DNA of 64,000 nucleotides, from assembly GCF_937951745.1 (NCBI RefSeq), contig NZ_CALFBQ010000029.1, positions 25,767 to 89,766 of the forward strand, written 5' to 3'. Both the position numbers and the translations under genes were made by a program. Origin of the DNA: an uncultured Chloroflexus sp. Its GTDB lineage: Bacteria; Chloroflexota; Chloroflexia; Chloroflexales; Chloroflexaceae. The notes under the pieces were generated by a model that worked only from the letters and a program-made list of their open reading frames with translations, ran no database searches and was not told the origin of the DNA. Positions 17,419 to 26,566 of the stretch are shown in pieces (position 1 is the first letter of the stretch; every line of letters begins with the position of its first letter).

Positions 17419-17805
17419 GACAACAAAAATCTTCTAGCTCAATGCGAGCCAGAAGCCATAGCAGCAATGCCGCATAATGTTGGGATGTGGCATCTTCATC
17501 ATCCGGCGAGCAAACTTGACCTACGGCAATGCTTACAGCGAACACGTCCACGTGCTTGCAACGAAGCATCATAGCAATTGTGTCATAAAGCCGCCGAAAA
17601 GTCAAATGACGCTGTGCGTGATCAGGGGAGAATGGGAGACGGATGAACGCGGGTGGAGGAATGGGACGTAGATGGACACGGATCCGTGTCTGAATTACGG
17701 TGGGCCAGTATGCTATAATATAGCGATTCAATCCGGGCTTATCCCGGCGTTGAGTTTGGTGACGGCAGCAGCGGGCTGCCGGCGGGTAAGACGTGGAGTG
17801 TACTC
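17419..17805. other. Divergent intergenic region between chelatase and mreB
   Basis: About 390 bp with no gene. It contains the extended -10 promoter for mreB near its right end and a short CCGGG/CCCGG hairpin at 17733-17747 in the mreB leader. The chelatase promoter on the other strand was not identified. Confidence 0.6.
17711..17719 (+). promoter_or_regulatory. Extended -10 promoter of the mre operon
   Basis: TGCTATAAT is a perfect extended -10 element (TGnTATAAT) 86 nt before the mreB start. The -35 position is weak, as is usual for this promoter class. Confidence 0.65.
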
Positions 17806-18885
17806 GTGGGTTTCAACCCCTTCAATACGATTTTTGGCGCTTTTAGCCGCGATCTTGGCATTGATCTGGGCACTGCCAACACGTTAGTGCATGTGCGCGG
17901 CAAGGGCATTGTGATTAGCGAACCATCGGTGGTGGCCATCGATACGCGCACCAAGAAGGTTCATGCGGTCGGGGCGGAAGCCAAGGCGATGGTAGGCAAA
18001 ACGCCGGCTAATATCGTGGCGGTGCGTCCATTGAAGGATGGCGTGATCGCCGATTTCGATGTGGTCGAGCAGATGCTAGCCTACTTTATCAAGAAAGCGC
18101 ATGCCTATGCCGCATTGCCGTTAGTCGATCCCCGCCCGCGGGTGGTGGTCGGCGTGCCATCGGGTGTGACGGAAGTCGAGAAGCGCGCGGCGCGCGAAGC
18201 GGCGCTGAATGCCAAAGCGCGTGAAGCTTACGTGGTGGAAGAGCCGATGGCGGCTGCGATCGGGGCCGGGTTGCCGGTCGAAGAGCCAATTGGATCGATG
18301 ATCGTTGATATTGGCGGCGGCACCACCGAGATTGCGGTGATTGCCCTTGGCGGCATTGTCATCAATCACTCGATCCGGATCGCCGGCGACGAGATTGACG
18401 AGGCGATCATTCAGTTTGCCCGCCGCGAATACAACCTCTTGATTGGTGAACGGATGGCTGAAAAAGCGAAAATTGCCGCGGGTTCGGCCTATCCGCTTGA
18501 TGAAGAGATTAAAGTGGTGTTGCGCGGGCGCGATCTGCTAACCGGCTTGCCCAAAGCGATCGAGATCAGCTCGGTTGAGTTACGCGAGGGCATTGCCGGC
18601 CCGGTGAATGCGATTGTCGCCGAAGTGCGGGCCGCGCTCGAAGAGACGCCGCCGGAGCTGGTGGCCGATATTATGGAGCATGGGATCATGCTGGCCGGCG
18701 GCGGCTCGTTGCTGCATGGCCTTGATAAGCGGATTGCAGCTGAGACGCGCATGCCGGTGCATATCGCGCAAGACCCGCTCTCGTGTGTGGCTCGCGGCGC
18801 CGGCAAGATGGTCGAACACTTCGATAATAGCGTCTATCAAGATATTCTGACGCGCGCGCAAACGAGCCGGCGGGTACGGAGATAG
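17806..18885 (+). CDS. mreB: Rod shape-determining protein MreB
   Basis: This 359-residue bacterial actin forms membrane-bound filaments that guide lateral cell-wall synthesis. Actin-fold motifs are present in order: phosphate 1 DLGIDLGTANTLVHVRGKG (from residue 16), EPMAAAIGAGLP, phosphate 2 MIVDIGGGTTEIAVIALGG, and the adenosine loop GIMLAGGGSLLHGLD. The N-terminal GFNPFNTIFGAF is an amphipathic segment suited to membrane binding. The start is GTG 17806. Its last codons are duplicated 66 bp downstream (see repeat). It leads an mreB-mreC-mreD-PBP2 operon. Confidence 0.97.
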   Translation: MGFNPFNTIFGAFSRDLGIDLGTANTLVHVRGKGIVISEPSVVAIDTRTKKVHAVGAEAKAMVGKTPANIVAVRPLKDGVIADFDVVEQMLAYFIKKAHAYAALPLVDPRPRVVVGVPSGVTEVEKRAAREAALNAKAREAYVVEEPMAAAIGAGLPVEEPIGSMIVDIGGGTTEIAVIALGGIVINHSIRIAGDEIDEAIIQFARREYNLLIGERMAEKAKIAAGSAYPLDEEIKVVLRGRDLLTGLPKAIEISSVELREGIAGPVNAIVAEVRAALEETPPELVADIMEHGIMLAGGGSLLHGLDKRIAAETRMPVHIAQDPLSCVARGAGKMVEHFDNSVYQDILTRAQTSRRVRR

Positions 18886-18902
18886 CGCATGCGCGACTTT
18901 CT
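18869..18902. repeat. Direct repeat at mreB/mreC junction, copy 1
   Basis: A 34-bp perfect repeat covering the end of mreB (codons for VRR and TAG), a GGAG ribosome site, an ATG and the first codons MRDF. The identical second copy is at 18935-18968, 66 bp on. Confidence 0.9.
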
Positions 18903-18951
18903 CGACAGCAGATTACCCTTGACTAGCAGGCGAAGGCGGGTACGGAGATAG
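18889..18951 (+). CDS. Possible 20-codon leader peptide created by the duplication
   Basis: Between the two repeat copies an ATG with GGAG 7 nt upstream opens a frame of 20 codons beginning MRDFLDSRLP and ending SRRRRVRR. It starts as MreC does and ends as MreB does. Its stop is 3 nt before the mreC ATG. It is probably a by-product of the duplication, although it could couple translation from mreB to mreC. Confidence 0.35.
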   Translation: MRDFLDSRLPLTSRRRRVRR

Positions 18952-18968
18952 CGCATGCGCGACTTTCT
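18935..18968. repeat. Direct repeat at mreB/mreC junction, copy 2
   Basis: Second copy of the 34-bp repeat. Its ATG at 18955 is the start of the full-length mreC reading frame. Confidence 0.9.
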
Positions 18969-19863
18969 TGATGATCGCCCACTGAAATTACGCCGTGATC
19001 GCAGCGGCGATCGTCATTATTGGCGAGTAGTCGCGCTAGCGGTTGGGTTGGCGTTGATCAGCGTACTGCTAATCATCCTCGACCGGCAAGGGATTGTGGC
19101 GCCGGCGCGGTTGGCAGTGCGCGAGGCGGTGCAACCGCTAGCCGGCTGGTTGAGCGAGCGCCGTGCTATGATCGAGTCGTGGTGGGCGACACCGCGTGAC
19201 GTGGCGGCGTTGCAAAACCGGATTGCTGAACTGGAAGCGGAAAATGCGCGCCTCAACAGTGAAGTGCTGCGACTTGAACAGGCGCGAGTTGAGAATATCT
19301 TTTTACGTCAGCAACTGGCCATTACCCGCACGTACCCATGGAAAATCCTCGGCGCTGAGGTGATGGTGCGCGCGCCCGATGCGGCGCGGCGAGTGTTAAC
19401 CATCGCGCGCGGCGCTGAGGATGGTGTGCGGGTAGGAATGGCAGTGATCGGGCAGCAACCGGGTAGCTCACCGGCCCTCATTGGTGTCGTAGAGGCTGTG
19501 GGGCCGCGCACCGCCGATGTGTTGATGATTACCGATATCAGTAGCCAGCTCAGCGTGCGTTTGTTGCAGGCCGATGGCGCACCGTTAGGGTTGATGCAAG
19601 GTCAATGGCAGCGCGGCTCGCGTTTACGGGTGGAATTAATCGATCGCAACGTAACGATGCGGGTGGGCGAGCGGGTGGTGACCGCCGGTTTGAGCGGGGC
19701 GCTTGATCTGCCACTCGATCTGGCGGCGATGCCGGCAGCCGTGCCGATCGGTGCGATCGAGACGGTACAGCAAGAGGGACAGCGCCAGATAGGTGCGATC
19801 AGGCCCTTTGTCGATCCGGATCAGGTGCGCTACGTGTGGGTGATTCTCAGCCAAGACGAATAG
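18955..19863 (+). CDS. mreC: Rod shape-determining protein MreC
   Basis: This 302-residue protein has one N-terminal membrane helix (about residues 23-43, WRVVALAVGLALISVLLIIL). A coiled coil follows at about 80-120 (LQNRIAELEAENARLNSEVLRLEQ), then the beta-rich MreC domain with AEVMVRAPDAARRVLTIARGAEDGVRVGMAVI. MreC bridges MreB and the wall-synthesis enzymes outside the membrane. The start is the ATG in the second copy of a duplicated segment. The last 28 nt overlap mreD. Confidence 0.93.
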   Translation: MRDFLDDRPLKLRRDRSGDRHYWRVVALAVGLALISVLLIILDRQGIVAPARLAVREAVQPLAGWLSERRAMIESWWATPRDVAALQNRIAELEAENARLNSEVLRLEQARVENIFLRQQLAITRTYPWKILGAEVMVRAPDAARRVLTIARGAEDGVRVGMAVIGQQPGSSPALIGVVEAVGPRTADVLMITDISSQLSVRLLQADGAPLGLMQGQWQRGSRLRVELIDRNVTMRVGERVVTAGLSGALDLPLDLAAMPAAVPIGAIETVQQEGQRQIGAIRPFVDPDQVRYVWVILSQDE

Positions 19864-20369
19864 AAGAACGGCTGGCGCGCGAGCTGGGGCTGGCCTTGGT
19901 TTTGCTGGCGCTGGCGCTCGTGCAGGTAACGTTGCTGACGGGCCTCGCAGGCTTTAGTGTCCCGATCCTGCTGGTACTGGCAATTGCGCGCGCCTTGGTT
20001 GGCGCCGGCACTGCCGAACCGGTGCGCGGGTTGATGCGCGGGGTGTGGTGGGCATTTTACGGTGGGTTGGCGCTTGATGTGTTGGGCACTATGCCGCTCG
20101 GCAGCCATGCCGTGGCCCAACTCCTAGCAGTGGTCATTGTCAGTTTAGCTGCCCGGCGGTTTGCCGTAGAACGTCCGCTCGTACCTTTGCTAGCCGTGGC
20201 TATTGGTACGGTTATCTACGAAGTAACGCTGGCCTTGATTACCTCACCGGTAATCGCAGATTGGCAGAGGTATGGGTTGGTGGTGGTGGCCCCATCGGTG
20301 CTGCTGGCTTTGATTCCAACCCTGCCGGCGGTGGCGATTGTTTACCGGTTGGTGCGAGCGGATGGGTAG
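19836..20369 (+). CDS. mreD: Rod shape-determining protein MreD
   Basis: This 177-residue protein is almost entirely hydrophobic, with about five membrane helices, which matches MreD in size, topology and position between mreC and the class B penicillin-binding protein. The family has low sequence conservation, so the call rests on context as much as on sequence. The start is a GTG at 19836 inside the 3' end of mreC, and the overlap implies translational coupling. Confidence 0.85.
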   Translation: MGDSQPRRIEERLARELGLALVLLALALVQVTLLTGLAGFSVPILLVLAIARALVGAGTAEPVRGLMRGVWWAFYGGLALDVLGTMPLGSHAVAQLLAVVIVSLAARRFAVERPLVPLLAVAIGTVIYEVTLALITSPVIADWQRYGLVVVAPSVLLALIPTLPAVAIVYRLVRADG

Positions 20370-20394
20370 ATAAGCGAAAGGCTGATGCCCAGTT

Positions 20395-22695
20395 ATGGCG
20401 AGAATCATTGCGCTACGGAGTGTCTTATTGCTCGTGGTGGTTGTGCTGGTGGCGCGGCTGGCGCAACTGCAACTGGTGCAAACTGATGCGCAGCGGTTTG
20501 GCGCCGATATTGAAGTCACCACCCGTCGGTATCTGACCAACCAACCGCGGCGCGGCGAGATCTTCGATGCGCGCGGGGCATTACTTGCCGAGAGCGTGCC
20601 GATCTATAATCTGGCAGTGGTGCCGGGCCAATTGCCGTCAGCAAGCAGCGCGCCTGAGCAGCGGGCGTTGACGTTGGCCCGGCTGGCGCAGATTGCCGGG
20701 TTGCCGGCAACTCTCATTATTGATCCTGCCAGCGCAATTGAAACGACCCCCGGCTTGCGCACCGAGTTAGCAGTATTGGGGACACTGCCTTCGCTCACGT
20801 CAACTACGACCCTCACGCTTACCATTGCTCCGCCCGATATCTTGCGTGCACTAACGATTAGCCAAACCTATCGCGACGTCGCAATACTGGCCAATCCGGT
20901 CGAACAGCTTTTGCAACAGGCCAACGCTCGGAGTTACCAGCCGGTCGTGATTAAAGAGGATATTTCGCCGGAGTTGGTATTAGCATTGCGCGAAAACGCC
21001 AATTACTTGCCCGGCGCGCGAGTGATCGAAGGTTTCCGCCGGCGTTACCCGTTGAGCAGTGCCATTCCCTCGCTGTCGCACCTGCTCGGTTACGTGGGCC
21101 GGATCAATGCCTGCGAGCTAGTGGTCGTGAATCCGGCCAGTTCGTGGCTGCGAGGTTTGGTTGATATTACGGCCAACGCGCCAACGTGCGGACTGATGAC
21201 CAAGCGCATTGATCCGGCCAGTGTTGGGTTGCCGCCCTATTTGCCGAGTGATCAGATTGGCAAAGATGGCCTTGAAGGCGCGTATGAGCAGGTGTTGCGC
21301 GGTCAGATGGGTATTGACTCATTGCTCGTTGATGCGTTGCAGCGCCCGGTCAGCGATGTTACTACGCTGCGCCCGGTCGCCAACGGTCATGATCTGGTGC
21401 TGACCATTGATGCTCGGTTTCAGGCCGAAGTTGAGCGCATCTTACAGCGCTGGATCAATGAAGGCGAGCAGCGGCGGCAAACGGTGCGCGAAGCGCACAA
21501 ACGGGCATATGATCCCATCGTGGCTGGGGTTGCAGTTGCACTCGATCCGCGCAACGGACGAGTGCTGGCGATGGTCAGCCTGCCCGATTACGACAACAAT
21601 ATCTGGGTTGATCCGGCGCGGGCCAATGATCTGCGGGCATTGCTAGCACCGCCGAGCGCCGAAGCGCAACGCGAGTTGCAGCGGCTAGCGCCGTTTACCA
21701 ATCGCGCTATTGCCGGTCAATATCCGCCCGGTTCAACACTAAAGCAGTTCGTGGGAGCGGTAGCGTTGCAGCAAGGGGTGATTGCTGCCGATACGAAACT
21801 CCGTGATCCCGGTCTGCTACGCCTGATTGAACGCAGTGGCGCTGAGTTTATTTTGCCCAACTCGGTGCGCAATCGTGACAATGGGCTGATTGATGTGCGT
21901 GATGCGCTGCGCCTCTCGTCAAACGTCTTTTTCGCCAGTATTGCTGGCGGCAACGATCAGGCGACCAACCTTGATCAGCGTGCCTTGCGGATCACTGGTC
22001 TCGGTATTGACCAACTAGTCGAGGGGTTGTCGTGGTTCAATTTTGGCCGGCCAAGCGGGATTGATCTAGTTGGTGAGGCTGGCGGGCGAGTGCCGACGCG
22101 GGCGTGGAAGGCGCAGGTCTTGCGTGAAGCGTGGACGACCGGTGATACCTACAATACCGCGATCGGTCAGGGCTATCTCGAAGTGACGCCACTGCAACTG
22201 GCGGTGGCTGCCGGTGCAATAGCCACCGATGGCACCCTCTATCGCCCGCACGTGGTTGACCGAATCGTTGATGAGAATGGCCAGCTTGTGCAGCAAATCC
22301 AAGCAGAGCCAATCGGAAAAGCACCGATCGATCCACAACATCTGGTGACGATTCGGCAAGGTCTCTGGGCTTCGATCACTGACGGTTTGGGTGTTGCAGC
22401 ACGGGAAGCCTGCTCGGGTTTGCGGATTGCCGGCAAGACGGGTACAGCCGAATTTGGGCCGTTGCTCACCACTGCCGATGGCCGGTTGGTACGGCAAAGT
22501 CATGCATGGTTTGTTGGATTTGCCCCCTACGAAAACCCTGAGATCGTTGTGGTTGTGTTGGTGGAAGGTGTCGGTGACCTCAATGATGGTTCATCAACGA
22601 TTGCCGTGCCGGCGGTGACGCAGATCATGCAGGCCTACTTCGGGATCACTCCGCCAGAAAATCCGCCGCCATTCTGTCCAGTGTTACCACGGTAG
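20395..22695 (+). CDS. mrdA: Penicillin-binding protein 2 (class B transpeptidase)
   Basis: This 766-residue peptidoglycan transpeptidase has one N-terminal membrane anchor (residues 5-24), a pedestal domain beginning RRGEIFDARGALLAES, and a C-terminal transpeptidase domain. The catalytic motifs are present: SxxK in PGSTLKQF (Ser is the acyl-enzyme residue), SxN in LSSNVFF, and KTGTAEF. Insertions in the pedestal make it longer than E. coli PBP2. It closes the mre operon and would act with MreB, MreC and MreD in lateral wall growth. Confidence 0.93.
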   Translation: MARIIALRSVLLLVVVVLVARLAQLQLVQTDAQRFGADIEVTTRRYLTNQPRRGEIFDARGALLAESVPIYNLAVVPGQLPSASSAPEQRALTLARLAQIAGLPATLIIDPASAIETTPGLRTELAVLGTLPSLTSTTTLTLTIAPPDILRALTISQTYRDVAILANPVEQLLQQANARSYQPVVIKEDISPELVLALRENANYLPGARVIEGFRRRYPLSSAIPSLSHLLGYVGRINACELVVVNPASSWLRGLVDITANAPTCGLMTKRIDPASVGLPPYLPSDQIGKDGLEGAYEQVLRGQMGIDSLLVDALQRPVSDVTTLRPVANGHDLVLTIDARFQAEVERILQRWINEGEQRRQTVREAHKRAYDPIVAGVAVALDPRNGRVLAMVSLPDYDNNIWVDPARANDLRALLAPPSAEAQRELQRLAPFTNRAIAGQYPPGSTLKQFVGAVALQQGVIAADTKLRDPGLLRLIERSGAEFILPNSVRNRDNGLIDVRDALRLSSNVFFASIAGGNDQATNLDQRALRITGLGIDQLVEGLSWFNFGRPSGIDLVGEAGGRVPTRAWKAQVLREAWTTGDTYNTAIGQGYLEVTPLQLAVAAGAIATDGTLYRPHVVDRIVDENGQLVQQIQAEPIGKAPIDPQHLVTIRQGLWASITDGLGVAAREACSGLRIAGKTGTAEFGPLLTTADGRLVRQSHAWFVGFAPYENPEIVVVVLVEGVGDLNDGSSTIAVPAVTQIMQAYFGITPPENPPPFCPVLPR

Positions 22696-22860
22696 AGCAA
22701 ACACGTATCCATTCTGGTGGAGCCAGACAGAGCGATGTTAGCACTGCTAACCGTTGTTGTTTGGTGATGGTCGCATCTCCCTCGCTCTCGCCAAGCCTTA
22801 GGTGAGGCTTTGATTCTCCATCTCTTCGCTCGTGATGGCAGGCGTGATGCATACCTTACG

Positions 22861-23961
22861 TTACCCCTCTGATCCTCGTGGCAACGTGACGGTGAAGGTA
22901 CTTCCCTTACCAAGACCGGCGCTGGCGGCGCTGATGTCGCCGCCCATGGCCCATGCAAGATGGCGGGCGATGGTGAGGCCGATGCCGCTGCCGCCACTGG
23001 CCCGCGAGCGCGACGGGTCAGCTCGGTAAAAGCGCTCGAAGATGTAAGGTAAGTGTTCGGGGGCGATGCCGATGCCGGTGTCGGTCACGCTAACCTGTAC
23101 TTGTTCGTCGGCGATGGTAGAGCGGATGGTAATGCAACCACCTTCGGGAGTGTAGCGTATCGCGTTGCCGATAAGGTTAAGCAAGATTTGAGCGACGCGG
23201 TCGGGGTCAGCGTAGGTAAGAAGTGGCCATTCATTATATTCGTAGACGATCCGTAGACAGCCGTCGAGCACTTGTGGTTTCAGTTGAGCGACGACGCGCC
23301 TAATGACATCGTTGATGTCGAACGTAGTGAAATGCAAGGATATTTGGCCAGCTTCGACCCGCGATAGTGTCTGCAAATCGTCAACTAGGCGGCGCAAGCG
23401 GCGCACTTCGTGTTGCATGTCGATGAAGGTTTCGGGGGCATTGGGCAATACGCCGTCGATTAAGCCTTCGAGGTAGCCTTCGATGCCGGCCAGCGGGGTA
23501 CGTAGTTCGTGGGCGACGTTGCCGATCATGGCAACGCGGCGCTGTTCGATCTGTTCGAGCGCTTCAGCCATCTGGTTGAAGCTTTCGGCGACGGCGCGCA
23601 GTTCGTCGCTGGCCGGCACGTGTACGCGCTCGTCGTAACGACCGGCGGCGATGCGCTGGCTGCTGCGGGCAATGCTGCGCAGCGAGCGCAAAATGACTTG
23701 CACGAGCAGGATGCTGGTGGTGAGGCCAGCGATGGTAGCGGCGATCGCTGCGACAGTAAGGGCTTGTATGACGGTTGCGCGCACGGTGGCAAGTTGATCG
23801 GGAGAGACAGTCTGTTCGAGTAGGGCGTTGGCGGTGAGGCTGAGTGCCACCACGCCAACGACAACGACCAGCATTTGGGCGCCGATGATTTGCCAGCGGA
23901 GTTGTCGCCAGAAGTGAGTCATTTTGGCATGCCGATCAATAACTAAATTGGGTAATGACAT
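22861..23961 (-). CDS. Membrane sensor histidine kinase
   Basis: This 366-residue kinase has two membrane helices (about 25-50 and 67-92) with only a short loop outside, then a HAMP linker (VILRSLRSIARSSQRIAAGRYDERVHV). The HisKA domain has the phosphoacceptor His in NVAHELRTPLAG. The HATPase domain has LNLIGNAIRYTPEGG (N box), DTGIGIAPE (G1) and GSGIGLTIARHL (G2). It pairs with the OmpR-type regulator encoded just upstream. The tiny extracytoplasmic loop suggests sensing within the membrane or through a partner. An in-frame ATG at 23922 is an alternative start. Confidence 0.9.
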   Translation of the reverse strand: MSLPNLVIDRHAKMTHFWRQLRWQIIGAQMLVVVVGVVALSLTANALLEQTVSPDQLATVRATVIQALTVAAIAATIAGLTTSILLVQVILRSLRSIARSSQRIAAGRYDERVHVPASDELRAVAESFNQMAEALEQIEQRRVAMIGNVAHELRTPLAGIEGYLEGLIDGVLPNAPETFIDMQHEVRRLRRLVDDLQTLSRVEAGQISLHFTTFDINDVIRRVVAQLKPQVLDGCLRIVYEYNEWPLLTYADPDRVAQILLNLIGNAIRYTPEGGCITIRSTIADEQVQVSVTDTGIGIAPEHLPYIFERFYRADPSRSRASGGSGIGLTIARHLAWAMGGDISAASAGLGKGSTFTVTLPRGSEG

Positions 23962-24020
23962 CGTTCTGCAGCGCCGTATGGCTGTGCAGCTCCTACCCCA
24001 TTGCTAACGATCCGTTCCAT

Positions 24021-24043
24021 AAAGCCGCACGTCCGTGCGGCTC
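24021..24043. repeat. Dispersed palindrome (copy 1)
   Basis: A near-perfect palindrome with arms AGCCGCACG / CGTGCGGCT. It recurs at 41801-41823 with a single base change and lies between the kinase and regulator genes. Confidence 0.7.
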
Positions 24044-24074
24044 CCCTAGGGATTGGCAACCTAAGGGTTGCCTC

Positions 24075-24761
24075 CTACGCCGGCGTATCAACGAATCGGT
24101 AGCCGACGCCGCGGGCGGTACGGATGAGGTTTTCGCCGGTAAGGGCTTCGATTTTGCGCCGGACTTGACTGACGTAGACATCAACAACTCGGTCGGTGCC
24201 GTAAAAGTCAGCACCCCATACTTTTTCAATTAGGTCTTCGCGACTGAGAACGCGGTTGTGGTTGCGAGCGAGCGCCAGCAGCAGGTCGAATTCGGTGGGG
24301 GTGAGTTCGAGCAATTGGCCGGCGGCACGCGCTTCGCGGGTGTCGGGGTCGATTTCGACGTGGGTGAAGCGCATAATCGAACTCTTGGCCGGTTTGCCGC
24401 GGCGCCGGCGCAAGATGGCTTCCACGCGGGCAACTAACTCGCGTGGGCTGAATGGTTTAGTTAAATAATCGTCAGCGCCGACGCGCAAACCGGCGACGCG
24501 ATCCATCTCGTCGCTGCGCGCGGTGAGCATCAAAATGAAGACGTCGGAACGTTCGCGCAGGCGGGCAGCGAGTTCCATCCCGTCCATGCCGGGCAGCATT
24601 AAGTCGAGCACGATCAGATCGGGCTGATCTTCGAGCGCCATCTGCAAGCCTTCGGGGCCGGTGGTAGCGCATAAGACACGATACCCAGCGTGTTCGAGGT
24701 AGGCTTTGGCGACGTTGCGAATGCTGGCTTCGTCATCGACGACGAGGATGGTCGGTTGCAT
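24075..24761 (-). CDS. OmpR/PhoB-family response regulator
   Basis: This 228-residue regulator has a receiver domain (residues 1-120: acidic pair DDE at 8-10, phosphoacceptor Asp in LIVLDLMLPGMDG, Thr in MLTARS, Lys in DYLTKPF). It is followed by a winged-helix DNA-binding domain (LELTPTEFDLLLALARNHNRVLSREDLIEKVWG, then VVDVYVSQVRRKIE). The ATG at 24761 follows GGTGAGGG by 4 nt. The kinase gene follows 113 nt downstream in the same direction. Targets are unknown. Confidence 0.93.
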   Translation of the reverse strand: MQPTILVVDDEASIRNVAKAYLEHAGYRVLCATTGPEGLQMALEDQPDLIVLDLMLPGMDGMELAARLRERSDVFILMLTARSDEMDRVAGLRVGADDYLTKPFSPRELVARVEAILRRRRGKPAKSSIMRFTHVEIDPDTREARAAGQLLELTPTEFDLLLALARNHNRVLSREDLIEKVWGADFYGTDRVVDVYVSQVRRKIEALTGENLIRTARGVGYRFVDTPA

Positions 24762-25181
24762 AGATCCCTCACCGTTGGCGACAAGGTGGTCTACCGGATG
24801 GGCTATATCGCGCGGCTTGACTGCTCTTGGGTCGTTGCGAGGAAATGATGGAGGTACACAATAGCGTGGTGTACCCTGTCCCCGCAGCAAATTCTTCTGT
24901 TAAAGCGCATTATACCGGAGCGGACTGATTCCGTGATCGGGGGCAATGTCGCTATGGCGAGGGAGCGGCGGCGTCTAGCCGCGCTGGGTGTTGCTCGACC
25001 GCAGTCAGCCCCCTTTAGCGAAGCGCATGCCTGAGCAGGCTGGTTCTGCGCTTGCAAGAGATTGCTTCGCTGCAGGGCGCTGGCCCCATGCTGCCCCTCT
25101 GTGCGGCTCGCAATGACAAGTGGGAAAGGGGAGTGATTGCTGTGCCGCATAGGGTATAGCACTGCTATGCCACTGCTATGG
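24762..25181. other. Intergenic region with dispersed repeat element
   Basis: About 420 bp without a gene, upstream of the response regulator and downstream of the CpsD-like gene. The part 25057-25117 starts AGATTGCTTCGC and ends GCTCGCAATGACAAG, an element related to 36668-36706. No promoter was identified with confidence. Confidence 0.5.
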
Positions 25182-25826
25182 TCACGTCCGCGCGTTGCTG
25201 AGAACGACGCCGAGCAGGTTGGCTTTGACCTTCTCAAGCTTTTGGCGCGCCTCGCGCACGCGGTCGCGGCGCGAGCGACCGGCTTGCACCACGAGCAAGA
25301 CGCCATCGACGCGAGTAGACAGAACAAGTGCGTCGGTGTAGCTTTGCACCGGCGGCGTATCGAAGATCACGATGTCGGCGGTTTGGCGCAGGCGGGCCAG
25401 CAGCCCTTCCATACGGCGTGAGCCAAGCAGATCGGCGGGACGGGGAGGCAGCGGCCCGCTGGGCAACAAGCTCAATCCCGGCACTTCGGTCGGCTGGATG
25501 GCGAGCGGCGCATCTTGATCGAGAATCGAACTGGTGAGACCCTGTTCGTTCGAGATGCCGAAGATGGTGTGTAGGGCCGGCTGGCGTAGATCGCAATCGA
25601 CCAGCAAGACTCGCTGTTCGGCTTGGGCCATGGTAACGGCCAGATTCGCGGCGGTCAGACTCTTTTCCGGCGTTGGCTCGGCGGCGGTCAGCAGCAACGT
25701 ATGGATCGGCTTATCGAGACTCGAAAAGAGAATATTGGTGCGCAGCGTGCGATACGCTTCGGCGGCGGCGGAGGCCGGTTCGCGCAGCGTGATCAACATC
25801 TGCTCGGGCGACGATGTCACGAGCAT
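25182..25826 (-). CDS. CpsD/CapB-like tyrosine kinase-family protein with altered P-loop
   Basis: This 214-residue protein has the BY-kinase fold: the lead REPASAAAEAYRTLRTNILFSS, Walker A' VLLVDCDLRQP and Walker B DIVIFDTPP. The P-loop, normally PGEGKST, reads PTPEKSL: Lys and Ser remain but both Gly are replaced. No Tyr-rich tail is present. It follows two Wzz-like genes and probably regulates polymer chain length or export, but its ATPase/kinase activity is doubtful. ATG 25826 has its ribosome site very close (2 nt); a GTG at 25820 is better spaced and may be used. Confidence 0.8.
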   Translation of the reverse strand: MLVTSSPEQMLITLREPASAAAEAYRTLRTNILFSSLDKPIHTLLLTAAEPTPEKSLTAANLAVTMAQAEQRVLLVDCDLRQPALHTIFGISNEQGLTSSILDQDAPLAIQPTEVPGLSLLPSGPLPPRPADLLGSRRMEGLLARLRQTADIVIFDTPPVQSYTDALVLSTRVDGVLLVVQAGRSRRDRVREARQKLEKVKANLLGVVLSNART

Positions 25827-25912
25827 CACTCCTGCCTGTCTTTACAATAAGCGTGAAGGCGTGAAGCGGTGGGCGGCGCAGCAGTAGCGTTGCCGCCCTT
25901 CATCTGAAAAAC

Positions 25913-26566
25913 TCACTTCTCGGCCAGCGGAATCGCCCCTAGGGTTGGCAGGCCGACAAAGCGTTCCACATCCTCCGGCGTTTTGAGCGTGTCGTCGAGG
26001 TATTCGAGCACAAACGCCAGCAATACGCCTACCACCAAGCCAAGGATCGCGCCGGCCAGCATGTTGATCCGGGTATTAGGCCGGATCTCGACCAGCCGGG
26101 CCGGTTGGATGCGAGTAACGTTGATCCGAGCGGTGCCTTCGAGGGTGGCGTTGATTCGGTTGACTTCGGCAACAATCCGTTCGCCGACCGCATCGGCCAG
26201 CGCCTGTGATTGATCGAGGCGTGGCAGATCGACTTCGATCACAATCTTCTGCTCATCGGGGCGCGGTTGGATGTTCACATCACGCATGAGGCGTTCGCCG
26301 CTGATGTCGAGGCCGATCTGCTGGCTGATCTGGTCGAGCACGCTCGGTTGCATCACCAGCTCGCGGTAGCTGTTCATCGAGTTGCGCAGCACAATGTTGA
26401 GGCCGTTGTCAGCTTGATTGGCCAGCGCTAGATAGACTGCCTGCGAGCGGAAGGTTTGCGGCAGTAGCTTACTGATCGCATACGCGCCGACCACTGCCGC
26501 GATTGCAGTGAGGGCAATCACCCACCAGCGCTTGATCAGCACATTCACATAGTCGCGGATTTCCAT
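25913..26566 (-). CDS. Wzz/YveK-type chain-length determinant protein
   Basis: This 217-residue membrane protein has an N-terminal helix (WWVIALTAIAAVVGAYAISKLL), an outside helical region, and a C-terminal helix (INMLAGAILGLVVGVLLAFVLEYLDDTLKTPEDVE). The last carries the conserved Wzz end LDDTLKTPEDVE that contacts the kinase partner. It would form the co-polymerase with the CpsD-like protein encoded 86 nt downstream. The ribosome site AGGGGAA is 5 nt from the ATG. The gene overlaps the preceding Wzz-like gene by 22 nt. Confidence 0.85.
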   Translation of the reverse strand: MEIRDYVNVLIKRWWVIALTAIAAVVGAYAISKLLPQTFRSQAVYLALANQADNGLNIVLRNSMNSYRELVMQPSVLDQISQQIGLDISGERLMRDVNIQPRPDEQKIVIEVDLPRLDQSQALADAVGERIVAEVNRINATLEGTARINVTRIQPARLVEIRPNTRINMLAGAILGLVVGVLLAFVLEYLDDTLKTPEDVERFVGLPTLGAIPLAEK

